DNA of 64,000 nucleotides from Candidatus Gastranaerophilales bacterium (GTDB lineage Bacteria > Cyanobacteriota > Vampirovibrionia > Gastranaerophilales > Gastranaerophilaceae), in assembly GCA_944325635.1 (NCBI GenBank), contig CALVBD010000001.1:62001-126000 (forward strand), given 5' to 3'. Numbering within the stretch: the stretch's first letter is position 1; each line of letters starts with the position of its first letter. The translations under genes and the position numbers were made by a program. Below are positions 35,447-44,584 of the stretch, in pieces. The notes under the pieces were generated by a model. The model was not told the origin of the DNA and ran no database searches. It was given only the letters and a program-made list of their open reading frames with translations.

Positions 35447-36513
35447 TCATCCTCTTCTGCATCCGGATCAAGAAATTCTGCCCTTGCCGTACAGGTTTGG
35501 AAATTCTTCAGCATTGCTCTGTCTAAGTCTTCAGACGCAACAAGTTTACCGTTAACATAAGTCATCCCTTCATTTCGGGCATCCATTTCAGCGTTAAACT
35601 TTTCCATGAGCCATTGTGAACCGTCCTCTTCCATCAAAACTAATTTTGTAACATCATTCATTACATCAAATATATATCTTTGGCGGTTTGACTGACCGTC
35701 TTTTGATGAAATAAGACTGTTAGCCTTTTCCATTTCGTTATATGCTTCTTTGTATTTTTTCAGGTGTTTTAAAAGTATAGCGAGATTATAATGCGCTTCG
35801 TAATTCATTGGTGCAAGTTCTATCGCATCGCAATATGTAAGCCCTGCACTATTGTATTCTCCGTTTAGGTGGTATGCGAGTGCAAGGTTATATCTGGCAT
35901 CGTAATCTTTTTTTAAAATTTTAACCGCTTCTTCATAAGCTTTAATTGCTTCTCTCAAATAGTATTGCTGATAATTATAGTCATTTTCCGAATATATGGA
36001 TTTTTGCCTGTAAGCGACGCCCATATTGTAATAAGCAAGCCCCATATTTGTTTTGTAGCTTCTGAGGTTGCTGAAAACAAACGGAATATAAACGAGTTTT
36101 CTTCTGATATTAAGAATTTCTTTATACTGCTGAATTGCACCGTCAAAATCACCGAGTTTTTCGGCTGAGATTATTCCGTAATTCATTCTTGCCATTACAT
36201 AATTAGGATTATATTTAATAGCGTTCTGATACGCATCAACAGCAGAATAGTAATCCTCAAACGCTACATAGATATTTCCCAAATTAAGCCATGCGCCGTA
36301 ATGTTCCGGATAAAGCTTCAGTCCGTAGAGATAGTAATCAATAGCTTTTTGAAATTTAACTTTTCTCAAAGCTTTATCGCCCTTTGCGACATAATACATT
36401 CCGCGGACTTTGTTAATCTGTCTTTTGTACCATTGCGGAAACACAAAAATTGAAGCAATAAATGCAACAACAAGAATAAACGACATAAATTTTCTGAATC
36501 TTATTTTATTCAC
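35443..36513 (-). CDS. Membrane-anchored TPR protein
   Basis: 356 residues from a GTG at 36513, which has GGAG eight bases upstream; longer open frame to 36615 is unsupported. One N-terminal membrane helix (FMSFILVVAFIASIFVF) anchors a periplasmic or cytoplasmic run of about seven TPRs (AIDYYLYGLKLYPEHYGAW, AVDAYQNAIKYNPNYVMA, AIKAYEEAVKILKKDYDAR). The tail is acidic (EFLDPDAEEDD). Orientation and partners are unknown. Confidence 0.82.
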   Translation of the reverse strand: MNKIRFRKFMSFILVVAFIASIFVFPQWYKRQINKVRGMYYVAKGDKALRKVKFQKAIDYYLYGLKLYPEHYGAWLNLGNIYVAFEDYYSAVDAYQNAIKYNPNYVMARMNYGIISAEKLGDFDGAIQQYKEILNIRRKLVYIPFVFSNLRSYKTNMGLAYYNMGVAYRQKSIYSENDYNYQQYYLREAIKAYEEAVKILKKDYDARYNLALAYHLNGEYNSAGLTYCDAIELAPMNYEAHYNLAILLKHLKKYKEAYNEMEKANSLISSKDGQSNRQRYIFDVMNDVTKLVLMEEDGSQWLMEKFNAEMDARNEGMTYVNGKLVASEDLDRAMLKNFQTCTARAEFLDPDAEEDD

Positions 36514-36682
36514 GAAATAGTCTCCACGCTTACATTTTACTTCTATATATAGTTTCTGGCAAGTATATTTAGGAATATTAATTGTAACGAATGTAACAAT
36601 TATTACATAAATCATGCAATTTGAAAAGTGAAATTGTTTTTATATAAGTAAGGTAGGTTAAACTCAATTTGGAGGTTAGGAA

Positions 36683-37537
36683 ATGGCAGGCGAAAGTGTT
36701 GGCGGAATAACACCATATAATATGACAATGATGCCTTTCTATAGTGGTTATACAAACAGTGTCGCTTTAGATTCATTACCAGGTTTTTCCGGGGCATTTC
36801 CGGGTGCATTATCAATGGACGGAAGTTTGTTTTCCGGTTTAGGCACAAACCAGTATATGCCTTTCTGGGGCGGAATGAATTATGAGCAATACTTCAACAA
36901 CATGGAAATGTATACTGATTTTATGTATGACAGCCAGTTAAGACGTAACCAGAAATCTCGTCAGGTAGATTTTCTTGCAAATTCTCCGATGGAAGAAATC
37001 CATCATCAGGCAGAAATCTTGCGGGAAAAGATTATGCAGAATGAACAACAGCAAATTATTCCGGCATTAAATAAATATTTAGAAAGTATAAAGCACGCAA
37101 TGGGTGCCGGAGATAATGTATCTACAGAACAGCTAATCGCAAGAGCAGATACCTTATACAGACAAATGTACAATACTTCACTTACGGAAGATATAAGAAA
37201 ATACGGAAACAGCTCTTTCCTTCAGGGGTTATATCAGACGTTATCGTTGGGATTTGCAGATAAAGTAACCGCAGAAGAAAATATTGCAAGAATCAACGGG
37301 CAGCCTGTCAGCAGATGGGAATCAACTAAAAAGATAGCAGGTAATACAATCGGAGGTGCGACAGTCGGTGCAGCATCATTATACGGGCTTGCGTCAATTC
37401 CTGTGGTTGCAAAAGTATTAAAGAGCAAACCGGGCTTCCTGGGTGTTGTCGGTGCAGTAGTCGGTGCATTGTCGGGGCTTGCAATGAGCGCATTTGGTAA
37501 GGCTCCTGCAATCGGTACTGATGAGAAAAAAGCTTAA
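36683..37537 (+). CDS. Hypothetical protein with C-terminal glycine-zipper region
   Basis: 284 residues, unrecognised. The N-terminal ~80 residues are Gly/Met/Phe/Tyr-rich (MTMMPFYSGYTN, MPFWGGMNYEQYF). A helical middle (EEIHHQAEILREKIMQNEQQQ) follows, and the C-terminus holds two glycine-rich hydrophobic stretches (NTIGGATVGAASLYGLA, GVVGAVVGALSGLAMSAFG) that look like a glycine-zipper membrane hairpin. There is no signal peptide. GGAGG and AGGAAATG precede the start. A perfect-stem terminator follows at 37577, so it is a single-gene unit. Confidence 0.65.
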   Translation: MAGESVGGITPYNMTMMPFYSGYTNSVALDSLPGFSGAFPGALSMDGSLFSGLGTNQYMPFWGGMNYEQYFNNMEMYTDFMYDSQLRRNQKSRQVDFLANSPMEEIHHQAEILREKIMQNEQQQIIPALNKYLESIKHAMGAGDNVSTEQLIARADTLYRQMYNTSLTEDIRKYGNSSFLQGLYQTLSLGFADKVTAEENIARINGQPVSRWESTKKIAGNTIGGATVGAASLYGLASIPVVAKVLKSKPGFLGVVGAVVGALSGLAMSAFGKAPAIGTDEKKA

Positions 37538-37576
37538 ATATTTCTTAAATAGTGTGTGTAAATAAATAGTGTGTGG

Positions 37577-37607
37577 GAGGTTGAATAAGTTTCAACCTCT
37601 TTTTTTA
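37577..37607 (+). terminator. Terminator before the adhesin leader
   Basis: GAGGTTGAA (37577-37585), TAAGT loop, TTCAACCTC (37591-37599) and a T run. It separates the hypothetical gene from the adhesin promoter. Confidence 0.92.
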
Positions 37608-37721
37608 TAAATCGCATAGTGAAATGTAAATTAAGCAAATCTTTACAAATTGTAACCAGGTGAAAACCTAAGCATTGAGCCAATAATCAAAAAACGCACA
37701 ATTTAAAAATCTATTGATAAG

Positions 37722-37882
37722 TTGAAAATTATGTGCACAGGTCTTATAATATAGATATCTAAAGGATATATAAAGTACATCTAATGTGAATAAATGTAAA
37801 AGAATTATAGAAAAAGATTAAAGAGAAGTACAGATATCCCGATAGGCTATTGGTGAAGCAGAAAGAATAGCGAGGATTTGGT
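37722..37882 (+). promoter_or_regulatory. Adhesin promoter and 130-nt leader
   Basis: TTGAAA (37722-37727), 17-nt spacer, TATAAT (37745-37750), then about 130 nt before the ATG at 37883. The leader is A-rich with a weak foldback near CCGATAGGCTATTGG and GAGGA six bases before the ATG. I see no known riboswitch in it. The rest of 37608-37721 holds nothing I can identify. Confidence 0.6.
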
Positions 37883-40800
37883 ATGAGAAAGAGTGATGGT
37901 GTAAATTCGCTTATAATAAGTGTTTCGGGGGGGGGGGGGGGGGCATACTAAAACGGCTTCTCTGTGCTAGTTTACTTGGACTTACAATCCTTGGAGCTAA
38001 TGCTGCAGAGTTTATTCAAACACCGACACTCGGGGAGGATAGTGCTTATACGTTGACTGAGGCTTCGGAGGCTGGGGTTGACAGTTTGACGATTTATGAG
38101 CTGAAGGATAAGATTGGGAGCTATTCATATGTGGATAAAAACGGTCATACAGTTACAAAAACATATACGACAGTGGAAGCCTTGCCGCATTACTATGATA
38201 TGATAATAACTGCGCAATCTGCCGAAAGCTTTGCAAACTCGGACGCAATTGGCAATGTTGTTGATCATTTTATTGGGCAAACTGATACTGCAGGTGGTGG
38301 TATATATAACACCGGAACAATAGCAGGAATAACTGGCGATTTTATAAATAACACAGCAGCTGGTAGTTATGGTGGTGGTATTTTTAATTATAATGGCACT
38401 ATTGGACCTATAACCGGAGATTTCATAAATAATTCAGGAGCTTACGGAGGAGCAATTGCGAGTTATGGAGGTGAATTAACATCTATAACAGGTAATTTTA
38501 TAAATAATACTGCCACAAATGGGTATGGAGGAGCAATTTTTGAAACTTCTGCAACTGATATAGATTTTATTAGTGGGAATTTTATTGGTAATGTGTCACG
38601 AGAGGGTGGTGCTATTTATAGCTATTATGGTAAAGTGAATTCTATAGAAGGGAATTTTATTAATAATTATTCATCTGGGCGTGGCGCGGGTATTTACAAT
38701 TCTCATAGTGAAATAGGGGATATCACTGGTAATTTTATTGAGAACAGTGCAGATTCTGATGGTGGAGCTATAAATAACAATATAGAAGGTGTAATAAATT
38801 CAATAAGCGGAAACTTTATAAATAATACATCTTCAACTCAGGGCGGTGCAATATCGAGTTTGAACGAAATAAAAAATATAACAGGTTATTTTTCAGGTAA
38901 TTCTGCTGCGGGAAGTGGTGGTGCAATTATTACCAGTGGTTTAATACATACAATAAACGGCATATTTATAAATAATTCTGCAGAAAATGGTGGTGGTGTC
39001 CTAAGTAACTATATTCATGATACGATAGCCGGAGAAGGTCTGGTCAAAAGTATTTCAGGGGAGTTTATCAGAAATACTGCTGAAAATGGCGGAGTTATAG
39101 GAAACCATACTAATGGCACAATAGAGAATCTTAGTGGTAATTTTATCAAGAATAGCGCGAGACATTACGGCGGTGTCATCGATAACTATGACAATGGAAC
39201 GATTAAAAATATAACTGGCGCATTCCTGCGAAATACCGTGGCATCTGATTCAGAGGATGTATCAGGCGGCGCTATAAGTAACGATAGCGCCACAATCGGG
39301 AATATTGTGAACAGCGATTTTATTGATAATTCTGCTGTGAGCGCAACCGGCGAAGCATTTGGCGGTGCAATCTACAGTAACGGTGGAAGTGTAACATTAA
39401 CGGCAAAAGACGGTTATACCTCCACATTTAAAGGCAACTATACAGAAAGCGCCGGTGAACGCAAAAATAACGCAATATATCTGACCGGCGATGCTGTAAT
39501 GGATTTCAAAATGGAGAACGGCGGAAAATTCCTGATGGCAGACGGAATCGACGGCACGGACTACAAGTTGAGCATAACCGGCGATGATATCTCAAAAACG
39601 AGATTCTACCTGTATAACACAATAAACAGCGGCGATGTAACGCTTTCGAATACCACAATAGATATGGTAAACCGTCAGATTGCCGTGAACACAGTGAACA
39701 ACCTGACAATCGGGAGCGACACAAACCTTGCGGCAGACGTGGATCTGGCGAATAAAACAATGGATAGATTCACATCCCCTGCATATGGCACACATAGCGG
39801 CAACTTAACCGTATCCTCCGTAAACCTGCTATCAGACGGAAAAGAGAACGTAACCGCAGTACTATTTGCGGATGAAGGGCTAAAAGATAACGCGGGAACC
39901 ACGGTAAAAACAGCATATACTCCAATTTACAAATACGATGTCAGCTACGATAACCGCGATGACGCAGGCTATATGCTCTTTACGCGCGGCGGCGCAGGCA
40001 GTAATTCACCGGATTCGTATAACCCGGCCGTTTTGAATGGAGCCGTCTCAACGATAGCCGCAGGTCAGGCAACAATAAACGAAACCTTTAAATATGTATT
40101 TGAACACGCTGACGCGTTCACTCAATTGCCGGCAGTAGAACGTATGGCGCAGATTAAGAACGACTACTATGCCTTAAGCACGGACTACAATACTAATTTG
40201 GATGGCTTGGGCGGCTTGAATGGCGGCCTTGCGCCGGAATTCCACAACGACGGCGCGTGGGTAAGACCATACGTAACCTTTGAAACAATGAACCTTAAAA
40301 ACGGCCCTGATGTCGATGCAATCACTTACGGAACCCTCATCGGCTTTGATAGTGACTTTGAGGACTTCGGCCATGGCTGGACAGGCGTCACAACAGGATA
40401 TGTGGGCTACAACGGCTCCCAATTAAGCTACTCGGGCAACGACACGAGTATGAACGGCGGCTTACTCGGTTTAACACAAACCTTCTATAAAGGCGACTTC
40501 TGGACAGCAATCACAGCCTCTGCCGGCGCCTCAGTAGGTGAAACCAGCACAATGTACGGAAGCGAAGATTTTACCTCACTTCTTGCAGGTATCGGCTCAA
40601 AAACAGGCTATAACTTTGAATTTAAAGAAGGGAAATACATCCTTCAGCCTATTATGTTCTTATCCTACACATTTGTAAACACATTCGACTACACCAATGC
40701 CGCAGGCGTGAAAATCGAATCAGACCCTCTGCACACAATCCAATTAAACCCTAGCGTGCGATTCATAGCAAACCTTAAAAACGGCTGGCAGCCGTATGCG

Positions 40801-41097
40801 TCAGTGGGAATGGTTTGGAACCTCTTGAACCAGACAGATACGACAGCAAACGACATTTCGCTTCCTGACATGCACGTAAAACCTTACGTTGAATACGGTT
40901 TGGGTGTCCAGAAACGCTGGGCGGATAAGTTTACTGCGTTCTTCCAGACGATGATAAGAAACGGCGGGCGAAACGGTGTCGCTTTGACTGGCGGTTTCCG
41001 CTGGAACCTTGGGAAAGACCCTGACGAGACAGTAAACACCGAAAACAAAGTCAAAAAAGTTATTAAGAGCCTCAACAGCAGAGTCGCTGGGAAATAA
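37883..41097 (+). CDS. Pmp-like autotransporter adhesin, out of frame at a 17-G tract
   Basis: About 1070 residues if the G tract is in frame. The ATG at 37883 has GAGGA six bases upstream. Fifteen codons later come 17 G (37927-37943), then a signal-peptide core (ILKRLLCASLLGLTILGANA). With 17 G the ATG frame ends at TAA right after the tract; 15 or 18 G would join it to the long frame. The passenger has over ten repeats like ITGDFINN..A..GGAI, as in chlamydial polymorphic membrane proteins. From about base 40020 a C-terminal beta-barrel follows (WVRPYVTFET..GGFRWNLG), with a basic 24-residue extension. Bases after about 39300 are richer in G+C and C-ending codons than neighbours. Confidence 0.85.
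37927..37943 (+). repeat. 17-G homopolymer tract
   Basis: Seventeen consecutive G inside the signal-peptide coding part of the adhesin. Slipped-strand mispairing here would switch the gene ON (15, 18 G) or OFF (16, 17 G). The exact count may also suffer from sequencing error. Confidence 0.95.
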
Positions 41098-41158
41098 ATC
41101 CCCCTTAATTCCCACTCTGTAAAGAGTTTGTGAATTTTTTATTGGTGCCCCCTTCTTC

Positions 41159-41202
41159 GAAATCAGAGATTTCAGTCCTCCCATTGTGGGAGGACTGAAA
41201 TC
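41159..41202. repeat. Family 2 hairpin repeat, copy 2
   Basis: GAAATC-AGA-GATTTC (41159-41173) and a perfect 16-bp hairpin from GATTTCAGTCCTCCCA (41168-41183) to 41187-41202. The GATTTC segment can pair either way, giving two exclusive folds. Reverse-oriented relative of 30308-30346. It follows the adhesin and may end its transcript. Confidence 0.75.
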
Positions 41203-41384
41203 TTAAAATTTATTGCAATTACAACTTAATAATGCCCCTCAGAGGCGTAGGTAACAAATAGCGTTTTCCATTTTTATAAAAGAATACCTGCTCCAAGGAG
41301 TAGAAGCAGGTACTAACCAGTAAAAGAGACATCACCAACATTATTATTCACTTTTTTTGTAAGTCAAATTTTTTTTATGAGTTT
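41203..41384. other. Intergenic DNA with a small hairpin
   Basis: No gene seen. TACCTGCT (41285-41292) pairs with AGCAGGTA (41305-41312) with CTCC/GGAG inside; a second small foldback is GCCCCTCAGAGGCG. Otherwise A/T-rich without recognisable signals up to the promoter at 41385. Confidence 0.5.
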
Positions 41385-41412
41385 TTGAAAAAAAATTTTT
41401 TTAGTGTACAAT
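41385..41412 (+). promoter_or_regulatory. Promoter placed for a leaderless transcript
   Basis: TTGAAA (41385-41390), 16-nt spacer, TACAAT (41407-41412), six bases to the ATG at 41419. There is no ribosome-binding sequence. Confidence 0.7.
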
Positions 41413-41418
41413 TTTCTT

Positions 41419-41991
41419 ATGAAAAGATTTGTGTATGTTTTGGTTTTATTGGCTTTTTGCGGGCTTGGAGTCAGGGCAGAGGAGTCTGTTATTAATGATC
41501 AGGCAAATCTTTTATATGCTGAAAATCGTATTGAAGAGGCGTTCAATCTTCTCTTGACAATTCCTCCTGAAACACGCACGCCGATGAATTGGTTATTACT
41601 AGGTAATATTTTGCAGGATAAAGGTCGACTGGAAGATGCAGATTTTATGTTCTCTCAAGCCTCAGTGGATGATCCGAAATTCTATAAAGCTCTTTACAAT
41701 CTTGGCAATCTTTACTTAGAGCAAGATAAGCCTAATATGGCAATTGAGGAATATAAGAAGGTTTTAAAACTTAAACCTGATTTTGCTTACGCTTATTATA
41801 ATATGGGATGCGCATACCTTAAACTCGGCAAACTTAAAGATGCAAGAAGAAATTTTTTGTATGCTATAGATTATAATTCTACTATTGCTGATTTTCATTA
41901 CAATCTTGCATATACTTACAAAAAGTTGAATAAACCGAAAGACGCTCAGATTTATCTTGATTACTATAATAAAATTATGGAAAATAACTAA
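41419..41991 (+). CDS. Exported TPR protein
   Basis: 190 residues. A signal peptide (MKRFVYVLVLLAFCGLGVRA, cleavage near RAEES) precedes about four TPRs, including YKALYNLGNLYLEQDKPNMA and FAYAYYNMGCAYLKLGKLKDA. The start at 41419 is chosen because a GTG at 41404 would lie upstream of the -10 box. It probably acts in the periplasm as a scaffold. The HAD gene follows after 11 bases and likely shares the transcript. Confidence 0.85.
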   Translation: MKRFVYVLVLLAFCGLGVRAEESVINDQANLLYAENRIEEAFNLLLTIPPETRTPMNWLLLGNILQDKGRLEDADFMFSQASVDDPKFYKALYNLGNLYLEQDKPNMAIEEYKKVLKLKPDFAYAYYNMGCAYLKLGKLKDARRNFLYAIDYNSTIADFHYNLAYTYKKLNKPKDAQIYLDYYNKIMENN

Positions 41992-42002
41992 AAGAGGTCA
42001 TC

Positions 42003-42692
42003 ATGCAATATAAAGGGATAATATTTGATTTTAACGGAACTTTATTCTGGGATTCAGAAAAGCATCTTGAAGCTTGGCGTGAATTTTCAAAAAGAGTCAG
42101 ACCTTATCCTTTTACAGATGAGGAAATGAGAGAGTACATGTTCGGGCGTACAAACGAAGATATTCTTGCATATTTAATCGGAAAACGTCCGTCTCCTGAC
42201 CTTGTTAAAAAACTCGGGCAAGAAAAAGAAGCTGTTTATCGCCAAATGTGTAGAGATGACGCCAAAAACACTCATCTTGCACCGTTTGCGGAGGAGTTTT
42301 TGAACTATTTAAAAGAAAATGATATTCCTCGAACTATTGCAACTATGTCTGACAAAAATAATGTAGATTTTTATATTGAAGAATTTAACCTGAAAAAGTG
42401 GTTTGATATTGATAAAATTGTTTATGATAACGGGAAAATTAAGGGAAAACCAGCACCTGATATTTATTTAAAGGCTGCGGCAAATCTTAATCTCGCGCCA
42501 GAGGACTGTGTGGTGGTTGAAGATGCTCTTTCCGGTATTGATGCCGCTTATAATGCAAAAATCGGAAAAATCGTAGCTATTGCTTCAATGGAACCTGTTT
42601 CTTTTTATAAGAATATTCCTGCTGTATCTGAAGTTATAACTGATTTTTCCGATTTTGACAAAATAATGTCAAAGCATCTGGTGAAAGTTTAA
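42003..42692 (+). CDS. HAD-family hydrolase (beta-phosphoglucomutase-like)
   Basis: 229 residues with a cap domain. Motif I is IIFDFNGTLFWDS: the nucleophile D is present, but the usual second aspartate (DxD) is Asn. Motif II is ATMSDK, motif III has GKPAPDIYLKAA, motif IV is VVVEDALSGIDAA. The asparagine replaces the residue that normally acts as acid/base, so activity may be altered, although DFNGTLF variants are known among gut bacteria. AGAGG precedes the start. The stop overlaps the alcohol dehydrogenase stop by four bases. Confidence 0.88.
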   Translation: MQYKGIIFDFNGTLFWDSEKHLEAWREFSKRVRPYPFTDEEMREYMFGRTNEDILAYLIGKRPSPDLVKKLGQEKEAVYRQMCRDDAKNTHLAPFAEEFLNYLKENDIPRTIATMSDKNNVDFYIEEFNLKKWFDIDKIVYDNGKIKGKPAPDIYLKAAANLNLAPEDCVVVEDALSGIDAAYNAKIGKIVAIASMEPVSFYKNIPAVSEVITDFSDFDKIMSKHLVKV

Positions 42693-43846
42693 CATTCGCT
42701 TAGGATTTCATAAGCTGCAGCTGCGTTTACTGCTCCTTTTTCGCCAAAGGCAACATTTCTCTTTGTAAATCTGTCTCTGATTTTTTCTGCTGCTTCTTTT
42801 GAATCTATTTCATAATCGGCAAGTTTTGTTTTCATTCCGATTGAATTGAAAAATTCTTCTATTTTTTCTATTGCAAGGTCTGCTGCTTTTAAATCAACAG
42901 GTTCCGTTATTCCGAAAACTTCTCTGCCTAATTTTGCAAGCTTTCTTGATTTAGAGACTTTTTGATTTTTAAGCAATCTTGGCAATACTATTGCAAGGCT
43001 CTGACCGTGGTCAATTCCGTAGAATGCGGTCAGTTCATGTCCTATCATATGAGTAGACCAATCCTGTACAGCTCCCAGTGCTATCCAGTAATTTAAACCG
43101 CAGGTTGCGCACCAGAATATGTTTGCGCGGGCGTCATAATCCGAAGGATTTGCCAGAACTTTTGGCGCTTCTTCAATAAGGGTTTTTAATATTGTGAGTG
43201 CCCATCCGTCCTGTAATGGAGTATTAACATCATAAGTGCAGTATTGTTCCATTACATGAACAAAGGTATCAACAATGCCGTTTACAGTCTGTCTTACAGG
43301 AAGGCTGAATGTAACTTCCGGATCAATAATTGAAAATTTTGGATATACAAGGTCACTGTGAAACGGTAATTTTTCATCAGTGGCAAGTCTGGATATAACC
43401 CCGCCGTTATTCATTTCAGAGCCGGTTGCAGGAAGTGTTATAACATCTCCTAGAGGAATTGCATCATTTACTTGTTCCTCTCTTATCATTATTGCATCAT
43501 AAGCGTCATCACCATTGTATTTTGCAGCAAGTGATATAAACTTAGTCGCATCAAGTGTTGAACCTCCGCCTACTGCAAGCAGGAAATCCACGCCTTCTTG
43601 TTTGATTAATTCAACTGCTTTCATGCAAGTTTCATATTTAGGGTTAGGTTCAATACCTCCAAACTCAACCAGATTATACCCTTCCAGAGCCTTTTTTACC
43701 TGTTCGTAGACTCCGTTCTTTTTTATTGAACCGCCGCCGTAAATCATTAAGATTTTTTTGTTTCTGTCAATCAATTTATTTAGTTTAGCAATTGTCCCTT
43801 TTCCAAAAATAACATGTGTAGGACAACAATATTCAAAATTATTCAT
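42689..43846 (-). CDS. Iron-containing alcohol dehydrogenase (YqhD/BdhA-like)
   Basis: 385 residues. Rossmann-like GGGS motifs (YGGGSIKKNG, VGGGSTLDATK) and the metal-binding Asp/His set in VDTFVHVMEQY, HMIGHELTAFYGIDHGQS are those of group III alcohol dehydrogenases. YqhD prefers NADPH and reduces aldehydes; BdhA makes butanol. Here it would remove reducing equivalents or detoxify aldehydes. The gene stands alone on minus between the HAD gene and the exonuclease gene. Confidence 0.93.
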   Translation of the reverse strand: MNNFEYCCPTHVIFGKGTIAKLNKLIDRNKKILMIYGGGSIKKNGVYEQVKKALEGYNLVEFGGIEPNPKYETCMKAVELIKQEGVDFLLAVGGGSTLDATKFISLAAKYNGDDAYDAIMIREEQVNDAIPLGDVITLPATGSEMNNGGVISRLATDEKLPFHSDLVYPKFSIIDPEVTFSLPVRQTVNGIVDTFVHVMEQYCTYDVNTPLQDGWALTILKTLIEEAPKVLANPSDYDARANIFWCATCGLNYWIALGAVQDWSTHMIGHELTAFYGIDHGQSLAIVLPRLLKNQKVSKSRKLAKLGREVFGITEPVDLKAADLAIEKIEEFFNSIGMKTKLADYEIDSKEAAEKIRDRFTKRNVAFGEKGAVNAAAAYEILSEC

Positions 43847-43907
43847 CTCAGCCCTCCAATCTTTTTCTTTATTATATCAAAAATATTTAATTCCTGCTGA
43901 TTAAAAT

Positions 43908-43935
43908 TTGAAACTTAGCAGATTTTGAATATAAT
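43908..43935 (+). promoter_or_regulatory. Promoter placed for a leaderless transcript
   Basis: TTGAAA (43908-43913), 16-nt spacer, TATAAT (43930-43935), six bases to the ATG at 43942. Same layout as at 41385. Confidence 0.7.
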
Positions 43936-43941
43936 AAAATT

Positions 43942-44511
43942 ATGGTTACGACAAGAAACAAGGGCAGTTTAATAAATGAATTTCCTTCGGATTACACGGT
44001 TGTTGATATTGAAACAACCGGTTTGTCTCCTGCAAGCTGCGAAATTATAGAAATATCGGCGCTAAAAGTTAGAAATGATGAAATTGTAGATTCTTTTTCT
44101 TCTCTAGTAAAGCCTACAAAGAAGATTAATTCCTTTATTGTGAATTTAACCGGAATAACAAACGAAATGGTTGAGGATGCACCTAAAATTAATGCGGTTT
44201 TATCTAAATTCATTAAATTTGTTTCTGACGACTTTATATTAGGTCATAATGTTAATTTTGATATTAATTTTATATATGACGGAATGATGAAATATTTAAA
44301 AAAAGAATTTACTAATGATTATATTGATACGATGAGACTTTCGCGTCGTCATTGCGATTTAAAAAAGCACAATCTGAAATCTCTTGCAAAGCATTATAAT
44401 ATTTCATTGAAAGGTCATCATAGAGCCCTTACAGACTGTAAAATTACATATGATGTTTACAAAAGCATAAAACAGGATGTTAATCTAAAAGAACAACCCC
44501 CTGTTTTATAG
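43942..44511 (+). CDS. DEDDh 3'-5' exonuclease (DnaQ/epsilon-like)
   Basis: 189 residues. Exo I VVDIETTGL (D, E), Exo II GHNVNFDINF (D) and Exo III GHHRALTDC (H, D) form a complete catalytic set. The protein is only the exonuclease domain; the pol III epsilon C-terminal alpha-binding part is missing, so it could be a stand-alone proofreading or RNA/DNA trimming enzyme. It lacks a ribosome site and follows the leaderless-type promoter. Confidence 0.88.
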   Translation: MVTTRNKGSLINEFPSDYTVVDIETTGLSPASCEIIEISALKVRNDEIVDSFSSLVKPTKKINSFIVNLTGITNEMVEDAPKINAVLSKFIKFVSDDFILGHNVNFDINFIYDGMMKYLKKEFTNDYIDTMRLSRRHCDLKKHNLKSLAKHYNISLKGHHRALTDCKITYDVYKSIKQDVNLKEQPPVL

Positions 44512-44584
44512 CTATGTAAATTATTGCGGCACACTTTATTAATACCGGCTAAAATTCTTTTATTGAGCGGATGAAAATTTTTGT

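Noticed and set aside
37608-37882. Riboswitch in the adhesin leader (c-di-GMP type considered)
   Set aside because: I could not match conserved cores or a convincing multi-helix fold; only weak foldbacks are visible.
40801-41184. Minus-strand frame of 127 codons opposite the autotransporter barrel
   Set aside because: Antisense to a well-supported barrel domain; it arises from the higher G+C of that stretch.
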